This document shows, in pieces, positions 27,828-38,188 of a stretch of 64,000 bases of DNA. Position 1 is the stretch's first letter; each line of letters starts with the position of its first letter. The notes under the pieces are model-generated. The model saw only the letters and a list, made by a program, of their open reading frames with translations, was not told the DNA's origin and did not search any database. This DNA comes from Thiosocius sp963753845 (GTDB taxonomy: Bacteria; Pseudomonadota; Gammaproteobacteria; Chromatiales; Chromatiaceae), in contig CAVWEI010000005.1 of NCBI GenBank assembly GCA_963753845.1, positions 62,001 through 126,000 on the forward strand, given 5' to 3'. A program made the translations under genes and the position numbers.

Positions 27828-28170
27828 TTTTCGGGCCGGGTCTCGATTTCGGTGCAGGGGTTCGTTGTCGGCAGATAGGGTTTGCCTGAGATACACGCCG
27901 GAGTTCTATCCCGGCCAGACTTGAAAGGCAACGGCAGACCACCCGGCGTCTGGGTCAAATGCGAAGAATTCTTCGATCTTGTGTTTCGGCTTCTTCATCG
28001 GATCGCGGAGATCAGCGCTAATCGGCGGAGTTTAGCCCTGTTGGGCGAATTCAGGCATTACCAGGCCAGTGCCAGATGAGCACCCGATTAAACCCTACGT
28101 TTGCCGTATTGAAATCTTCCCCCTGGGCCTCACAATACCTTAGCAAAATACTTGGTAATCAGGTGCCACA

Positions 28171-29616
<1,446 letters not shown>

Positions 29617-29630
29617 ACGGGAGTATCAAG

Positions 29631-30389
29631 ATGAAATTGTCGATCAGTAATCTCAAGGTGGAAGTGGAAGGCAAGGAGATCCTCAAAGGTCTCGACCTGG
29701 AGGTGGGGCCGGGCGAGGTACACGCCATCATGGGCCCGAACGGCTCGGGCAAGAGTACCCTGGCTCATGTCCTGGCGGGGCGTGCCGGCTACGAGGTGAC
29801 GGCTGGCGAGGTAACCATCGACGGCGAGAGCCTTGTCGGGCTGGAGCCGGAAGAGCGCGCCAGCCGCGGCATCTTTCTGGCCTTTCAGTACCCGGTCGAA
29901 CTGCCGGGCGTGAACAACACCCACTTTCTGAAAGAGGCACTCAATGCGCAGCGCAAGGCGCGTGGCGAACCCGAGCTGGACTCTGTGGCCTTCCTGAAAC
30001 TGATCCGTGAAAAACTGGCGATGGTCTCGATGAAGCCCGAGCTCCTCAAGCGCCCGGTCAATGCAGGCTTTTCCGGTGGCGAAAAGAAACGCAACGAGAT
30101 CCTGCAGATGGCCCTGCTGGAGCCGAAGTTGGCGATCCTGGACGAGACCGATTCGGGCCTCGACATCGATGCCCTGAAAACGGTCTCCGACGGGGTGAAC
30201 GCACTGCGAAGCCCGGAGCGTTCGGTCATCCTGGTGACCCATTACCAGCGCCTGCTGGATTACATAGAACCGGATTTCGTCCACGTGCTGGCCGATGGGC
30301 GCATCGTGCGCTCCGGCGACAAGCAACTGGCAAAGGAGCTCGAGAAAAAGGGCTATGGCTGGTTGACCGGCAAGGATGAGGCGGCATGA
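29631..30389 (+). CDS. sufC: Fe-S assembly ATPase SufC
   Basis: The 252-residue ABC-type ATPase of the SUF scaffold complex. The Walker A is GPNGSGKST (about residues 34-42), the signature is FSGGEKKRNEILQMALL, and the Walker B region reads LAILDETDSGLDIDAL, the SufC-specific form. ATP hydrolysis drives the conformational change of SufB-SufD. The gene overlaps sufD by the ATGA tetranucleotide at 30386-30389, implying coupled translation. Confidence 0.96.
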   Translation: MKLSISNLKVEVEGKEILKGLDLEVGPGEVHAIMGPNGSGKSTLAHVLAGRAGYEVTAGEVTIDGESLVGLEPEERASRGIFLAFQYPVELPGVNNTHFLKEALNAQRKARGEPELDSVAFLKLIREKLAMVSMKPELLKRPVNAGFSGGEKKRNEILQMALLEPKLAILDETDSGLDIDALKTVSDGVNALRSPERSVILVTHYQRLLDYIEPDFVHVLADGRIVRSGDKQLAKELEKKGYGWLTGKDEAA

Positions 30390-31744
30390 GTGCTACAGAA
30401 TCCACAGGTACCGATCTCACGCGGTTGTTGCAACAGGGCCGGCGGTCGCAGGCCGACTGGCTGACGCCGATCCGCGAGCGCGGCGCACAAGGCGTGGCCC
30501 GCATGCCGCTGCCCACGCGAAAGGACGAGGCCTGGCGTTATACACCGCTGGGTTTTCTCGACGAGAACGATTTCCGGCCTTCGACCGCCGGCGCACCCGA
30601 TGCCCTGCAGTTATCGGATATAGCGGGACTGTTGCTGACCGGGTTCGAGGGCGATCGGCTGGTGTTCGTCAACGGACACCTGGCGCCCGGCCTCTGTGCC
30701 TTGAGCGGTGAGCCGGACGGGGTCGAGGTATCGGCGCTGGCCGGCGGTCTGGGCGAGGTGTCGCAGGAACTGCGCGGCCATCTGGGCCGTATCGCCGAGG
30801 AGCGGCATGTCTTTTCGGCCCTCAACGCGGCCCTGATGTCGGACGGTGCCGTGATTCGCGTGCCGCCCGGCGTGTTGCGTGACAGGCCGATCGAGATCCT
30901 GCATATCTCTGTCGGCTCGCAGGCGCCCGGACTCAGTCACCCGCATCACCTGATCGTGCTGGAGAAAGATGCACGCGCCGAGATCATCGAGCGCTACTGC
31001 AGTCTCGGTGACAATGCCCATTTCAACAATGTGACCATCGAGGTCGCACTTGGGGCCGGCAGCGAACTGGCACATGCGCGCTCGCAGGAGGAAGGCCCGA
31101 ATGCCAGGCATCTGAGCGATCTGCAGGTGCGCCTGGGCGAGCGCAGCCGCTACCGCCTGGTCCTGGCCGCACTTGGTGGTGCATGGTCCCGCAGCGATGT
31201 GCGCGTGACCTTCGAAGGCGAAGGGGCGAATGCCGAACTCGATGGCCTGATGCTGGCCGGCGACAAACAGCTGAACGATGTGCACCTGGACATCCGCCAC
31301 GAGGTCCCGAACTGCAGCAGTCGCGAGACCTTCAAAGGGATACTCGACGGCAGGGGCCGGGTGGTGTTCGACGGTCGCATCCTGGTTGCCCGTGATGCGC
31401 AGAAGACCGACGCCCGGCTGTCGAACGACAACCTGATGCTTTCGCGGTCGGCCGAGGTCGATACCAAGCCGCAGCTAGAGATCTTTGCCGACGACGTTCA
31501 GTGCAGTCATGGGACCACGGTCGGCGAGCTCGACGGCGACATGCTGTTCTACCTGCGCTCACGCGGGATACCCCAGGTGCAGGCGACCCGGATCCTCTGC
31601 CAGGGCTTTGCACAGGAGGTCCTTGACCGATTCGACAACCCCGCTTTGCGGGAGCGTGCAAGCGAGCAATTGGCGGCGCGCCTGATGCAAAAGGGTGTGA
31701 ATCCGCCAGACGAGGGAGGAACAGGCAGTGGCAGCACCAGATAG
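30386..31744 (+). CDS. sufD: Fe-S assembly scaffold subunit SufD
   Basis: The 452-residue partner of SufB. It has the SufD pattern RKDEAWRYTPLGFL near the N-terminus, the parallel beta-helix core (VIRVPPGVLRDRPIEILHIS) and the C-terminal block SRSAEVDTKPQLEIFADDVQCSHGTTVGELDGDMLFYLRSRGI, whose Cys-Ser-His lies at the cluster-assembly interface. SufD completes SufBC2D and is linked to iron acquisition. It overlaps the next gene by 17 bases. The length is slightly greater than E. coli SufD (423). Confidence 0.95.
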   Translation: MSATESTGTDLTRLLQQGRRSQADWLTPIRERGAQGVARMPLPTRKDEAWRYTPLGFLDENDFRPSTAGAPDALQLSDIAGLLLTGFEGDRLVFVNGHLAPGLCALSGEPDGVEVSALAGGLGEVSQELRGHLGRIAEERHVFSALNAALMSDGAVIRVPPGVLRDRPIEILHISVGSQAPGLSHPHHLIVLEKDARAEIIERYCSLGDNAHFNNVTIEVALGAGSELAHARSQEEGPNARHLSDLQVRLGERSRYRLVLAALGGAWSRSDVRVTFEGEGANAELDGLMLAGDKQLNDVHLDIRHEVPNCSSRETFKGILDGRGRVVFDGRILVARDAQKTDARLSNDNLMLSRSAEVDTKPQLEIFADDVQCSHGTTVGELDGDMLFYLRSRGIPQVQATRILCQGFAQEVLDRFDNPALRERASEQLAARLMQKGVNPPDEGGTGSGSTR

Positions 31745-32078
31745 TACGAGCGAACGCGCAATGGAGACTCACGAAGACGAATTGCTGGATCGGATCGTGG
31801 CAGCGATACGCACGGTTTACGACCCGGAGATCTCGACCAATATCTACGATCTTGGCCTGATATATGCGGTCGACATGGTCGGCGAGCACGACATTGCGAT
31901 CAGGATGACCCTGACCGCACCCGGCTGCCCGGTGGCGGGCATCCTGCCCGGACAGGTCGAGCGTGCCGTAGAATCCGTTGACGGTGTGGACCGCTGCCAT
32001 GTCGAGCTGGTCTGGGATCCGCCCTGGACCAAAGACAGGATGAGCGACGAGGCGAAGCTGGAACTGGGCATGCTCTGA
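31728..32078 (+). CDS. SUF-associated DUF59 (MIP18/SufT-like) protein
   Basis: The product is a 116-residue protein of the DUF59/MIP18 family, recognised by TVYDPEISTNIYDLGLIY near residues 29-46, MTLTAPGCPVAG near 60-71 and WDPPWTKDRMSDEAKLELGM at the end. Proteins of this type, encoded within suf operons and often called SufT or YitW-like, assist Fe-S maturation; the conserved Cys in APGCP is likely functional. The GTG at 31728, with GGGAGG upstream, is preferred although an in-frame ATG at 31761 exists. It overlaps sufD and precedes the A-type carrier gene by 34 bases. Confidence 0.9.
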   Translation: MAAPDSTSERAMETHEDELLDRIVAAIRTVYDPEISTNIYDLGLIYAVDMVGEHDIAIRMTLTAPGCPVAGILPGQVERAVESVDGVDRCHVELVWDPPWTKDRMSDEAKLELGML

Positions 32079-32112
32079 ATCTGTCTTAGCTTGCAAACGA
32101 GGAGTTATTGAA

Positions 32113-32439
32113 ATGGCAATCGAACTTACACAGGCTGCGGCGCAACACGTCGCCCGGGAGATCGCCACGCGTGGCAAAGGCGAGGGTCTCCGCATAGGCA
32201 CCAAAAAGAGCGGCTGCACGGGCTTTGCCTATGTGACCGACTATGCCGACGAGATCGGCGCCGATGATCACGTCTACGAGAGCTTCGGGGTCAAGGTCGT
32301 GGTAGATGACAAGGCGCTGTCTCAGCTCGACGGCATGGTCATCGACTTCGTCAGAACCAACCTGCTGAACCAGGGCTTCGAGTTCCGCAACCCGAACATC
32401 AAGGACACCTGTGGCTGCGGCGAGTCTTTCAGCGTTTGA
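32113..32439 (+). CDS. A-type Fe-S carrier (SufA/IscA-like)
   Basis: A 108-residue A-type carrier that accepts Fe-S clusters from the scaffold and passes them to targets. The three invariant Cys residues are Cys35 (SGCTGFAY) and Cys100 and Cys102 (CGCGESF). It lies within the suf operon, so it probably serves SufBCD, but the sequence alone does not separate SufA from IscA; a second paralogue is in the isc operon at 47661. A GAGGAG ribosome binding site (about 32099-32104) precedes the ATG. Confidence 0.93.
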   Translation: MAIELTQAAAQHVAREIATRGKGEGLRIGTKKSGCTGFAYVTDYADEIGADDHVYESFGVKVVVDDKALSQLDGMVIDFVRTNLLNQGFEFRNPNIKDTCGCGESFSV

Positions 32440-32443
32440 ACCT

Positions 32444-32881
32444 ATGTTGACGCCCGAAGAGGTCATTGAGAATTTCGAGTTCCTGGACGACTGGGAGGCA
32501 CGCTATGCCTACCTGGTCGAACTCGGCGAGGCATTGCCGGCACTCGATGACGCCCTGCGCACTGAGGAAAACCGGGTAAAGGGCTGCATGAGCCAGGTCT
32601 GGGTGTGCCCTGTAATAGACCCCGCCGACCCATCGCGTCTGAACTTTGTCGGCGACTGCGACACCGCGATCATCAAGGGCGTGCTGGCCTTGCTGATCGA
32701 GCTGATGTCCGGTCATACGCCCGACGAGATCGAGGCGCTGGACCTCGACCACCTTTTCGATGAACTCAAACTCGCCGAGCATCTCAGCCCCAACCGGCAT
32801 TTCGGCATCTACTCGGTGGTGGAGCTGATGAAGGCACAGGCCAAGGTGGCCAGACCGCAGACCCGCGCCGTACTCTCCTGA
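32444..32881 (+). CDS. sufE: Sulfur acceptor protein SufE
   Basis: The 145-residue SufE takes persulfide sulfur from a SufS-type cysteine desulfurase and hands it to SufB. The acceptor Cys48 lies in VKGCMSQVWV, matching the E. coli acceptor loop. The start at 32444 follows the carrier gene stop by four bases; the frame is also open upstream without family similarity. It is the last gene of this suf operon. Its normal partner SufS is not encoded in the operon, so the desulfurase must be elsewhere, or IscS donates the sulfur. Confidence 0.93.
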   Translation: MLTPEEVIENFEFLDDWEARYAYLVELGEALPALDDALRTEENRVKGCMSQVWVCPVIDPADPSRLNFVGDCDTAIIKGVLALLIELMSGHTPDEIEALDLDHLFDELKLAEHLSPNRHFGIYSVVELMKAQAKVARPQTRAVLS

Positions 32882-32904
32882 TCGGCCTGGGCCCTGCGCC
32901 GGCA

Positions 32905-32918
32905 TGACATCCATGTCA
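32905..32918. promoter_or_regulatory. Palindrome upstream of arsM-like gene
   Basis: TGACAT CC ATGTCA is a perfect 6-bp dyad with a 2-base centre. It sits between the sufE stop and the methyltransferase start, about 35 bases before the latter. It has the size of a dimeric repressor operator; the cognate regulator is unknown. Confidence 0.35.
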
Positions 32919-32953
32919 GGTCTGCCGTAGCATCTGGTCTGCTGACAAAACCG

Positions 32954-34039
32954 GTGCGTACCGCACCGCTGCCTGTGAGGCCTATTTCCGTGCTCGAAGA
33001 AGTCAAACACTACTATGGCAAGGTACTCAAGACCTCTGCCGATCTACAGACCAACGCCTGCTGCACCGGTGAGGCCATGCCCGGGCACATCGGCAAGGTG
33101 CTGGGCGAGCTGGTGCCCGAGGTGGTGCAGCGTTACTACGGCTGCGGCCTGGTGGTGCCCGCCGAGCTCGAGGGTCTGAGGGTGCTGGATCTGGGTTGCG
33201 GGGCCGGGCGTGATGTCTACCTGCTGTCGCGGCTGGTCGGCGAACAGGGCAGCGTGGTTGGTGTCGACATGACCCGTGAGCAACTGGACGTGGCAGAGTC
33301 CCACGTCGACGAACATGCCCGGCGTTTCGGCTATCAGGGCTCAAACGTCACCTTCATCCAGGGCGAGCTGGAACGACTGGACCAACTCGGGCTGGAACCC
33401 GGGAGCTTCGACCTGATCGTATCGAACTGCGTGATCAATCTGTGCGAGGCCAAGGACAAGGTGCTGCACGACGCCTGGCAGTTGCTCAAGCCGGGTGGCG
33501 AGATGTATTTCTCCGACGTGTACGCCGATCGCAGGGTGCCGGTGTCTGTGGCACGGCATCCGATCCTGTACAGCGAATGTCTCGGTGGCGCCCTGTACTG
33601 GAATGACCTGATTGGCCTGTCCAAGGGGGCGGGCTTTGCCGACCCCAGGCTGGTGTCGGACAGCCCGATCAGCATCGACAACCCCGAGCTTGCCAAACTG
33701 GTCGGGGATATCCGTTTCTTCTCCGCCACCTATCGGCTGTTCAAGCTCGACGGCCTGGAGCCTTCCTGCGAGGACTACGGTCAGGCGGTCATCTACAAGG
33801 GCAGCCTCGAAGGACACCCCGCCTCCATGGAGCTGGACAAACATCATCTGTTCGAAACGGGTCGCGTCGCACCGGTGTGCGGAAACACCTGGCGGATGCT
33901 GCACGAGACGCGTTTTCGGCCACATTTCGAATTCGTCGGCGACATGGAAACCCATTTCGGTATCTTTGCCGGCTGTGGGACGGCGCTGCCGTTCGACACC
34001 GGGGCGGGTGCTGCAACGCCCTCGACCTCCTGCTGCTGA
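32954..34039 (+). CDS. ArsM-like (arsenite) methyltransferase
   Basis: The product is a SAM-dependent methyltransferase of about 361 residues. It has the SAM-binding motif LRVLDLGCGAGRDVYLL, the SNCVINLC segment typical of arsenite methyltransferases, an early Cys pair in TNACCTGE and a C-terminal FAGCG. Arsenite methyltransferases use three or four Cys residues to bind As(III) and methylate it to volatile or less bound forms. The pattern supports ArsM-type, but no other ars gene (arsR, arsB, arsC) is present, so other substrates cannot be excluded. The first GTG is at 32954; another GTG at 32990 (LEEVKHYYGKVL) gives a more typical family start, and no ATG is available near either. Confidence 0.78.
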   Translation: MRTAPLPVRPISVLEEVKHYYGKVLKTSADLQTNACCTGEAMPGHIGKVLGELVPEVVQRYYGCGLVVPAELEGLRVLDLGCGAGRDVYLLSRLVGEQGSVVGVDMTREQLDVAESHVDEHARRFGYQGSNVTFIQGELERLDQLGLEPGSFDLIVSNCVINLCEAKDKVLHDAWQLLKPGGEMYFSDVYADRRVPVSVARHPILYSECLGGALYWNDLIGLSKGAGFADPRLVSDSPISIDNPELAKLVGDIRFFSATYRLFKLDGLEPSCEDYGQAVIYKGSLEGHPASMELDKHHLFETGRVAPVCGNTWRMLHETRFRPHFEFVGDMETHFGIFAGCGTALPFDTGAGAATPSTSCC

Positions 34040-34053
34040 CCGGATCTGGAGCG

Positions 34054-34479
34054 ATGATGAAACACCTTGTGCGAAAATCAGGCCCGGTGATGTCCCTGGT
34101 TCTGCTCGGGATGGCCGGACAAGCGGCCGCGTCGGATCTCTTTTCAGAGCCCGTCATCATGGCTTCAGTGTCGATGCCGTTCACCGGTGGGACCAACCTG
34201 ACCGCCCGGCCTCAGTTAGGCCTGTAGGTATCCCGCCGGGAAACGGCCGGTGGATGGCGCGCCGGAATCAACCACAAGAAGGTCATTGAATTCACGGCGC
34301 CCTTCGCAAACCCGACCTCGGTGAGCCTGAACGGGGTCCCTCTGTGGGGATCGCCGCTCGAGCGCAACGCAGGTCCCACGGACACCGAGCTGAGCACGGA
34401 GGAAAAGGTCGGCACCATCGCGATCGTCGGCCTGGCGATAGCGGGGGCGGCGGGCGTGGTTGTCATTTTCAATGACTGA
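34054..34479 (+). pseudogene. Exported small protein interrupted by amber stop
   Basis: From ATG 34054 the frame encodes a signal peptide (MSLVLLGMAGQAAAS) and a Leu/Pro/Thr-rich stretch ending PQLGL before TAG at 34225-34227. The same frame is then open for 84 further codons to TGA at 34477-34479. These encode GINHKKVIEFTAPF, NGVPLWGSPLE and a C-terminal hydrophobic helix (IAIVGLAIAGAAGVVVIF). The change from signal peptide to domain to membrane tail looks like one 141-residue protein. The amber codon is therefore probably a point mutation or a sequencing error; UAG recoding cannot be shown. I do not recognise the family. Continuity rests on frame and composition. Confidence 0.55.
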
Positions 34480-34626
34480 GCCGCTTTACCCCACTGTTGC
34501 CCGCGGAGCGGGATCTTTTCCTAAACCGCTGAACGTGCATCTTGGGTATCCCCTGGGCGCGAAATCGCAGTGAGTGGGCAGGAGCTTCGTGCTATATATA
34601 TCGCCCCAACAACTAAGGAGGAAACG

Positions 34627-35196
34627 ATGATGATCATCGCAAAGAGATTCAGCATCATGCTTGTAATGCTGTTGCTGCCATTGACCCAGGCCTGGGCCGA
34701 TGAATATCAGGATACGATGGGCATTTTCAAGAATGCCATCGAAAGCAAGGACTTTTTCGACAACGCCTATGGCTATGCGGTGTTCCCGGAAGTCGGAAAG
34801 GCGGGCTTCATCGTAGGTGGCGCATACGGGAAAGGTCGTGTCTACCAACAGGGCAACTACATCGGTGATACGTCCGTGACGCAGCTCAGCGCGGGTTTTC
34901 TTGCCGGTGCCAAGGCATTCAGGCAGATGATCTTTTTCGAGGACGAACGCGCGCTCAAGGAATTCACCAGCGGGAACTTCGAGTTCGGCGGTGAGATTGC
35001 CGCAGTGGTGATCACCGCGGGTGCCGAAGCCCGGGCGACGACCGCGGGGAATTCCGCCGGCGCCAGTGGCGGTCAGCGCGATGCCAAGGCCAAAGGTAAG
35101 TACCACAAGGGAATGGCCGTATTCACGGTCGCCATAGGCGGGCTGATGGGTGAACTGAGCGTGAGCGGCCAGAAGTTCGGCTACGAAGCGAAGTAA
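34627..35196 (+). CDS. SYLF-domain (Ysc84-like) lipid-binding protein
   Basis: The product is a 189-residue protein with a signal peptide (cleavage after AWA, about residue 23) and a SYLF/Ysc84 domain: AYGYAVFPEVGKAGFIVGGAYGKGRVY followed by GFLAGAKAFRQMIFFED. The C-terminal part carries a low-complexity Ala/Gly/Ser insert and KYHKGMAVFTVAIGGLMGELSVSGQKF. In eukaryotes SYLF domains bind phosphoinositides and actin; bacterial forms are exported and uncharacterised, probably lipid-associated. Start 34627 is fixed by AAGGAGG eight bases upstream. An upstream in-frame Met has none. A strong hairpin follows the gene. Confidence 0.87.
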   Translation: MMIIAKRFSIMLVMLLLPLTQAWADEYQDTMGIFKNAIESKDFFDNAYGYAVFPEVGKAGFIVGGAYGKGRVYQQGNYIGDTSVTQLSAGFLAGAKAFRQMIFFEDERALKEFTSGNFEFGGEIAAVVITAGAEARATTAGNSAGASGGQRDAKAKGKYHKGMAVFTVAIGGLMGELSVSGQKFGYEAK

Positions 35197-35523
35197 GTCA
35201 TTCGGATGTCGCTTCTCATCGTTGGGTGAGCGAACGCGTTTTTCGACTGAAGGTCCTTGAATGAGGCTGCCCCTCTCTCGAACCGGGAGAGGGGCGTTCC
35301 TGCAACGCCGCTGGCCCCCCCAGTTCCTGTCCGGTTCCGAAATTTTTCTGCCGATTTCTCCGGTACCGCTCCCGCAAATTCCCCGCATTTCCATGCATAA
35401 GGCCTGCTAAGGCGCCCGAGTTCTTTTTTCGGATGCTGCCCCCGGCTGCGACGAATTGTGCTATTGAAATCTATCGGCCTGCAGACCGCGTGAGGGCCGG
35501 CCAACCGCGCCCGGAGAACTGAT
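35197..35523. other. Intergenic region before mgtE
   Basis: This 327-base gap contains the 9-bp hairpin at 35269-35295 that follows the SYLF gene. The remaining 220 bases upstream of mgtE should hold its promoter and leader. Magnesium riboswitches precede mgtE in some bacteria, but I could not draw one here and do not claim it. Confidence 0.4.
35269..35295 (+). terminator. Hairpin after SYLF gene
   Basis: GCCCCTCTC (35269-35277) and GAGAGGGGC (35287-35295) form a perfect 9-bp stem around a 9-base loop. No T-run follows, so Rho-dependent or stabilising roles are as likely as intrinsic termination. Confidence 0.5.
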
Positions 35524-36888
35524 ATGACGACCAACCCGAAGTTCGAGCCCTGGAACACCCTTCGGTACTACGCCGAAGCCGGAGAACGCGAAGAGTTGGA
35601 GGCGTTTGTCGAGGCGATCGGTCCGAGCGAGGCATTCCGGGCCCTGCTGCGTCTCAGTCTTGCCGAGCGGGAGCTGGTACTCACAACGCTTTCACCGACG
35701 GAAGCGGCGGAGATCATGGAAGAGATCCCGCGCGAGCACGCGGCGGATATCATCGAGCAACTCCCCGCAAGCGAGGCCGCGTCCATCGTGAGCAGCATGG
35801 AGAGCGCGGAGCGGGCCGACGTGCTCGCCGACATGGAGAAAGAGGATGCCGAGGCAATACTGGCCGAGATGTCCCCCGAAAACGCGGCGGATGCCCGGGA
35901 ACTGATTCGCTACCCGCGCGACGTGGCCGGCGGCTTGATGGTCAAGGAGTACCTCGCGTATCCGGAAACGGCGGCAGTACGCGATGTGCTGGATGGTCTT
36001 GGCGATTGGGTGGAGCAGCGGCCGGAGGAAGGTACGCATGTCTACGTGGTGTCTCCCTCGGGTACTTTGATCGGCGGGGTTGATCTGCAGGCCCTGGTGC
36101 TCTCCCGGCGGGCCACACCCTTGAGCGAGATCATCAAGCCGCCGCGGTCCGTATCCGTCAATTTCACACTCGACGAACTGGACAATCTTTTCGAATGCCA
36201 TCAGCTCACGGGTGTGGCGGTCGTGGATGATCGCCAGAAGCTGCTGGGCGTGCTGAGGCGCGACGACCTCAATCGCGCCCTGCAGGAGCGGGCCGACACG
36301 GATCACCTCAAGTCGCAGGGTATCGTCGGCGGTGACGAGATTCGTACCATGCCGGTACTCACGCGGACACGGCGGCGGCTCTCATGGCTGAGCCTGAACA
36401 TCGTGTTGAACATTATCGCTGCCAGCGTCATCGCCATGTACGAGGACACGCTGAAGGCGGTCATCGCACTTGCCGTTTTCCTGCCCATTGTGTCCGACAT
36501 GAGTGGCTGCTCGGGCAACCAGGCGGTCGCCGTCAGCATGCGGGAACTCTCACTCGGTATTGTAAAGCCCTACGAAGTCGCGCGGGTCTGGCTGCAGGAG
36601 ATTTCGGTCGGCCTGATCAACGGCATCGTTCTCGGATCCCTGATCGGACTCGCCGCCTGGCTTTGGAAAGGTAACCCGTTCCTCGGGCTCGTCGTTGGTA
36701 TCGCACTTGCGGCGAACACCATGGTGGCGGTATCTCTCGGTGGTACCGTGCCGCTGCTGCTGAAGCGTCTGAAGGTCGACCCCGCGGTCGCCTCCGGGCC
36801 CATACTCACCACGGTGACCGATATGTGCGGTTTCTTCCTGGTGCTGAGCCTCGCCACTCTTATGTTGCCGAGACTTGGTGGCATGTGA
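35524..36888 (+). CDS. mgtE: Magnesium transporter MgtE
   Basis: The 454-residue Mg2+ channel MgtE sits in the cytoplasmic membrane. It has the cytoplasmic N domain with repeated helical units (SPTEAAEIMEEIPREHAADIIEQLP, about residues 55-125), a CBS pair (about 130-255) and five C-terminal transmembrane helices from about residue 285. The pore region includes the LPIVSDMSGCSGNQAVAVSMREL block near 323-345. Mg2+ bound between the N, CBS and membrane domains closes the channel. The gene is read alone; the next gene starts 106 bases later. The length matches characterised MgtE proteins. Confidence 0.95.
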   Translation: MTTNPKFEPWNTLRYYAEAGEREELEAFVEAIGPSEAFRALLRLSLAERELVLTTLSPTEAAEIMEEIPREHAADIIEQLPASEAASIVSSMESAERADVLADMEKEDAEAILAEMSPENAADARELIRYPRDVAGGLMVKEYLAYPETAAVRDVLDGLGDWVEQRPEEGTHVYVVSPSGTLIGGVDLQALVLSRRATPLSEIIKPPRSVSVNFTLDELDNLFECHQLTGVAVVDDRQKLLGVLRRDDLNRALQERADTDHLKSQGIVGGDEIRTMPVLTRTRRRLSWLSLNIVLNIIAASVIAMYEDTLKAVIALAVFLPIVSDMSGCSGNQAVAVSMRELSLGIVKPYEVARVWLQEISVGLINGIVLGSLIGLAAWLWKGNPFLGLVVGIALAANTMVAVSLGGTVPLLLKRLKVDPAVASGPILTTVTDMCGFFLVLSLATLMLPRLGGM

Positions 36889-36994
36889 CCGGCACTTGCG
36901 CGGCCTTATTGACACCCGTCGCCCCGAACGGACATCGAGTGGGTTAACCTTGTCGCATCAGGTACTCAAGTGCCTCTACAGAGATCGAAGGGCT

Positions 36995-38188
36995 ATGCCG
37001 AAAATCCGGGTTGTCCGGGCAGTGGAGATCCCCGATGCCCTGCGTATCAGCCGTTACAGAAAGATTCCGGAACTGGGTCCGCGCATCCTTTTCTTCAGTG
37101 GTGGTTCAGCACTCAATGGGCTGTGCAAGACACTCAAGAATTACACCCACAACTCGATTCACCTGGTGACCCCGTTCGATTCCGGCGGCAGTTCGGCGGA
37201 ATTGCGCCGGGCCTTCAATATGCCTTCGCTGGGAGATTTGCGCAGTCGGCTCGTTGCGCTGGCCGACGAGACGGTGCTTGGCCATCCGGAGGTTTACGCG
37301 CTCTTTACCTATCGTTTTCCGGGCGACAGCCCCAACCAGGAGTTGCGCAGCAAGCTGGAGTCCATGGCCCAAGGCAAGGATGACCGGGTCAGGGCCATCA
37401 CCAACCCCATGCGGCGTCTGATCCGCAATCAGCTGGGCTATTTTCTGGATGCAATGCCGGATAACTTTGACCTGCGGGGCGCCAGTATCGGCAACCTCAT
37501 CCTGGCAGGGGGGTATCTGAACAATCACCAGCATCTGGACCCGATCATCTTTCTGTTTTCCAAACTGGTGAACGTCCAGGGCACGGTGCGTGCCATCGTC
37601 AACGACGATCTGCACCTTGCGGCCGATCTCGAGGACGGCAGCCGGGTGATCGGCCAGCACCGGCTCACTGGCAAACAGGTCCCGCCGCTTTCGTCACCCA
37701 TCGAGAGACTGTTTCTGTCGAAGAGTTCCGACAGCTTCGTTCCGGCGGTCGCGCGATTGCGCAAGAAGAACCGCAAGCTGATCGAGGCAGCGGACCTGAT
37801 CTGCTATCCGCCGGGCAGCTTCTACTCCAGCGTGATGGCCAACCTGCTGCCCGAGGGCGTGGGCCGGGCCATCGCTGACAACGACTGCCCCAAGGTGTAC
37901 ATCCCCAACCTGGGTTCGGATCCCGAGCAGATCGGCATGGGGTTCGAACGCACGGTGCATGTCCTGCTCGAGCAACTGCGTGCGGATGCCGGTACCGGTT
38001 GCGGTAACGACAGGCTGGTCAATTTCGTCGTGGCCGATAGCGGGAATGGCCACTATCCGTCAGGTTTTACGGCGGGGTCATTGAAAGAACTGGGTATCGA
38101 ACTGATCGACGTGGAGCTGATCAGCAAGAAAAGCGCGCCCTATTACGACAACGACCTGCTGGTTTCCGCGCTTTTGTCCCTCGCCTGA
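36995..38188 (+). CDS. GAK-type CofD-like protein
   Basis: The 397-residue product belongs to the CofD/YvcK superfamily and most closely recalls the CofD-like component of the uncharacterised GAK gene set. Supporting motifs are LFFSGGSALNGLCKTLK near residues 30-46 (glycine-rich nucleotide or phosphate loop), LVTPFDSGGSSAELRRAF near 57-74, GASIGNLILAGGYLN near 165-179 and ICYPPGSFYSS near 269-279. CofD transfers a phospholactyl group to deazaflavin; the GAK versions have no known activity. The family members of GAK loci (ATP-grasp enzyme, HprK-like kinase) are absent here. ATG 36995 is chosen because the family begins at MPKIRVVRAV; upstream residues have no similarity. Confidence 0.75.
   Translation: MPKIRVVRAVEIPDALRISRYRKIPELGPRILFFSGGSALNGLCKTLKNYTHNSIHLVTPFDSGGSSAELRRAFNMPSLGDLRSRLVALADETVLGHPEVYALFTYRFPGDSPNQELRSKLESMAQGKDDRVRAITNPMRRLIRNQLGYFLDAMPDNFDLRGASIGNLILAGGYLNNHQHLDPIIFLFSKLVNVQGTVRAIVNDDLHLAADLEDGSRVIGQHRLTGKQVPPLSSPIERLFLSKSSDSFVPAVARLRKKNRKLIEAADLICYPPGSFYSSVMANLLPEGVGRAIADNDCPKVYIPNLGSDPEQIGMGFERTVHVLLEQLRADAGTGCGNDRLVNFVVADSGNGHYPSGFTAGSLKELGIELIDVELISKKSAPYYDNDLLVSALLSLA

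Noticed and set aside
28135..28159. Possible regulatory dyad before sufB
   Set aside because: ATACC and GGTAA ends suggest symmetry, but the arms do not pair over more than a few bases and no known Fur or IscR consensus fits.
34225..34227. UAG as pyrrolysine or other recoded codon
   Set aside because: No structure or pylT-like gene is visible; a point mutation or error is simpler.
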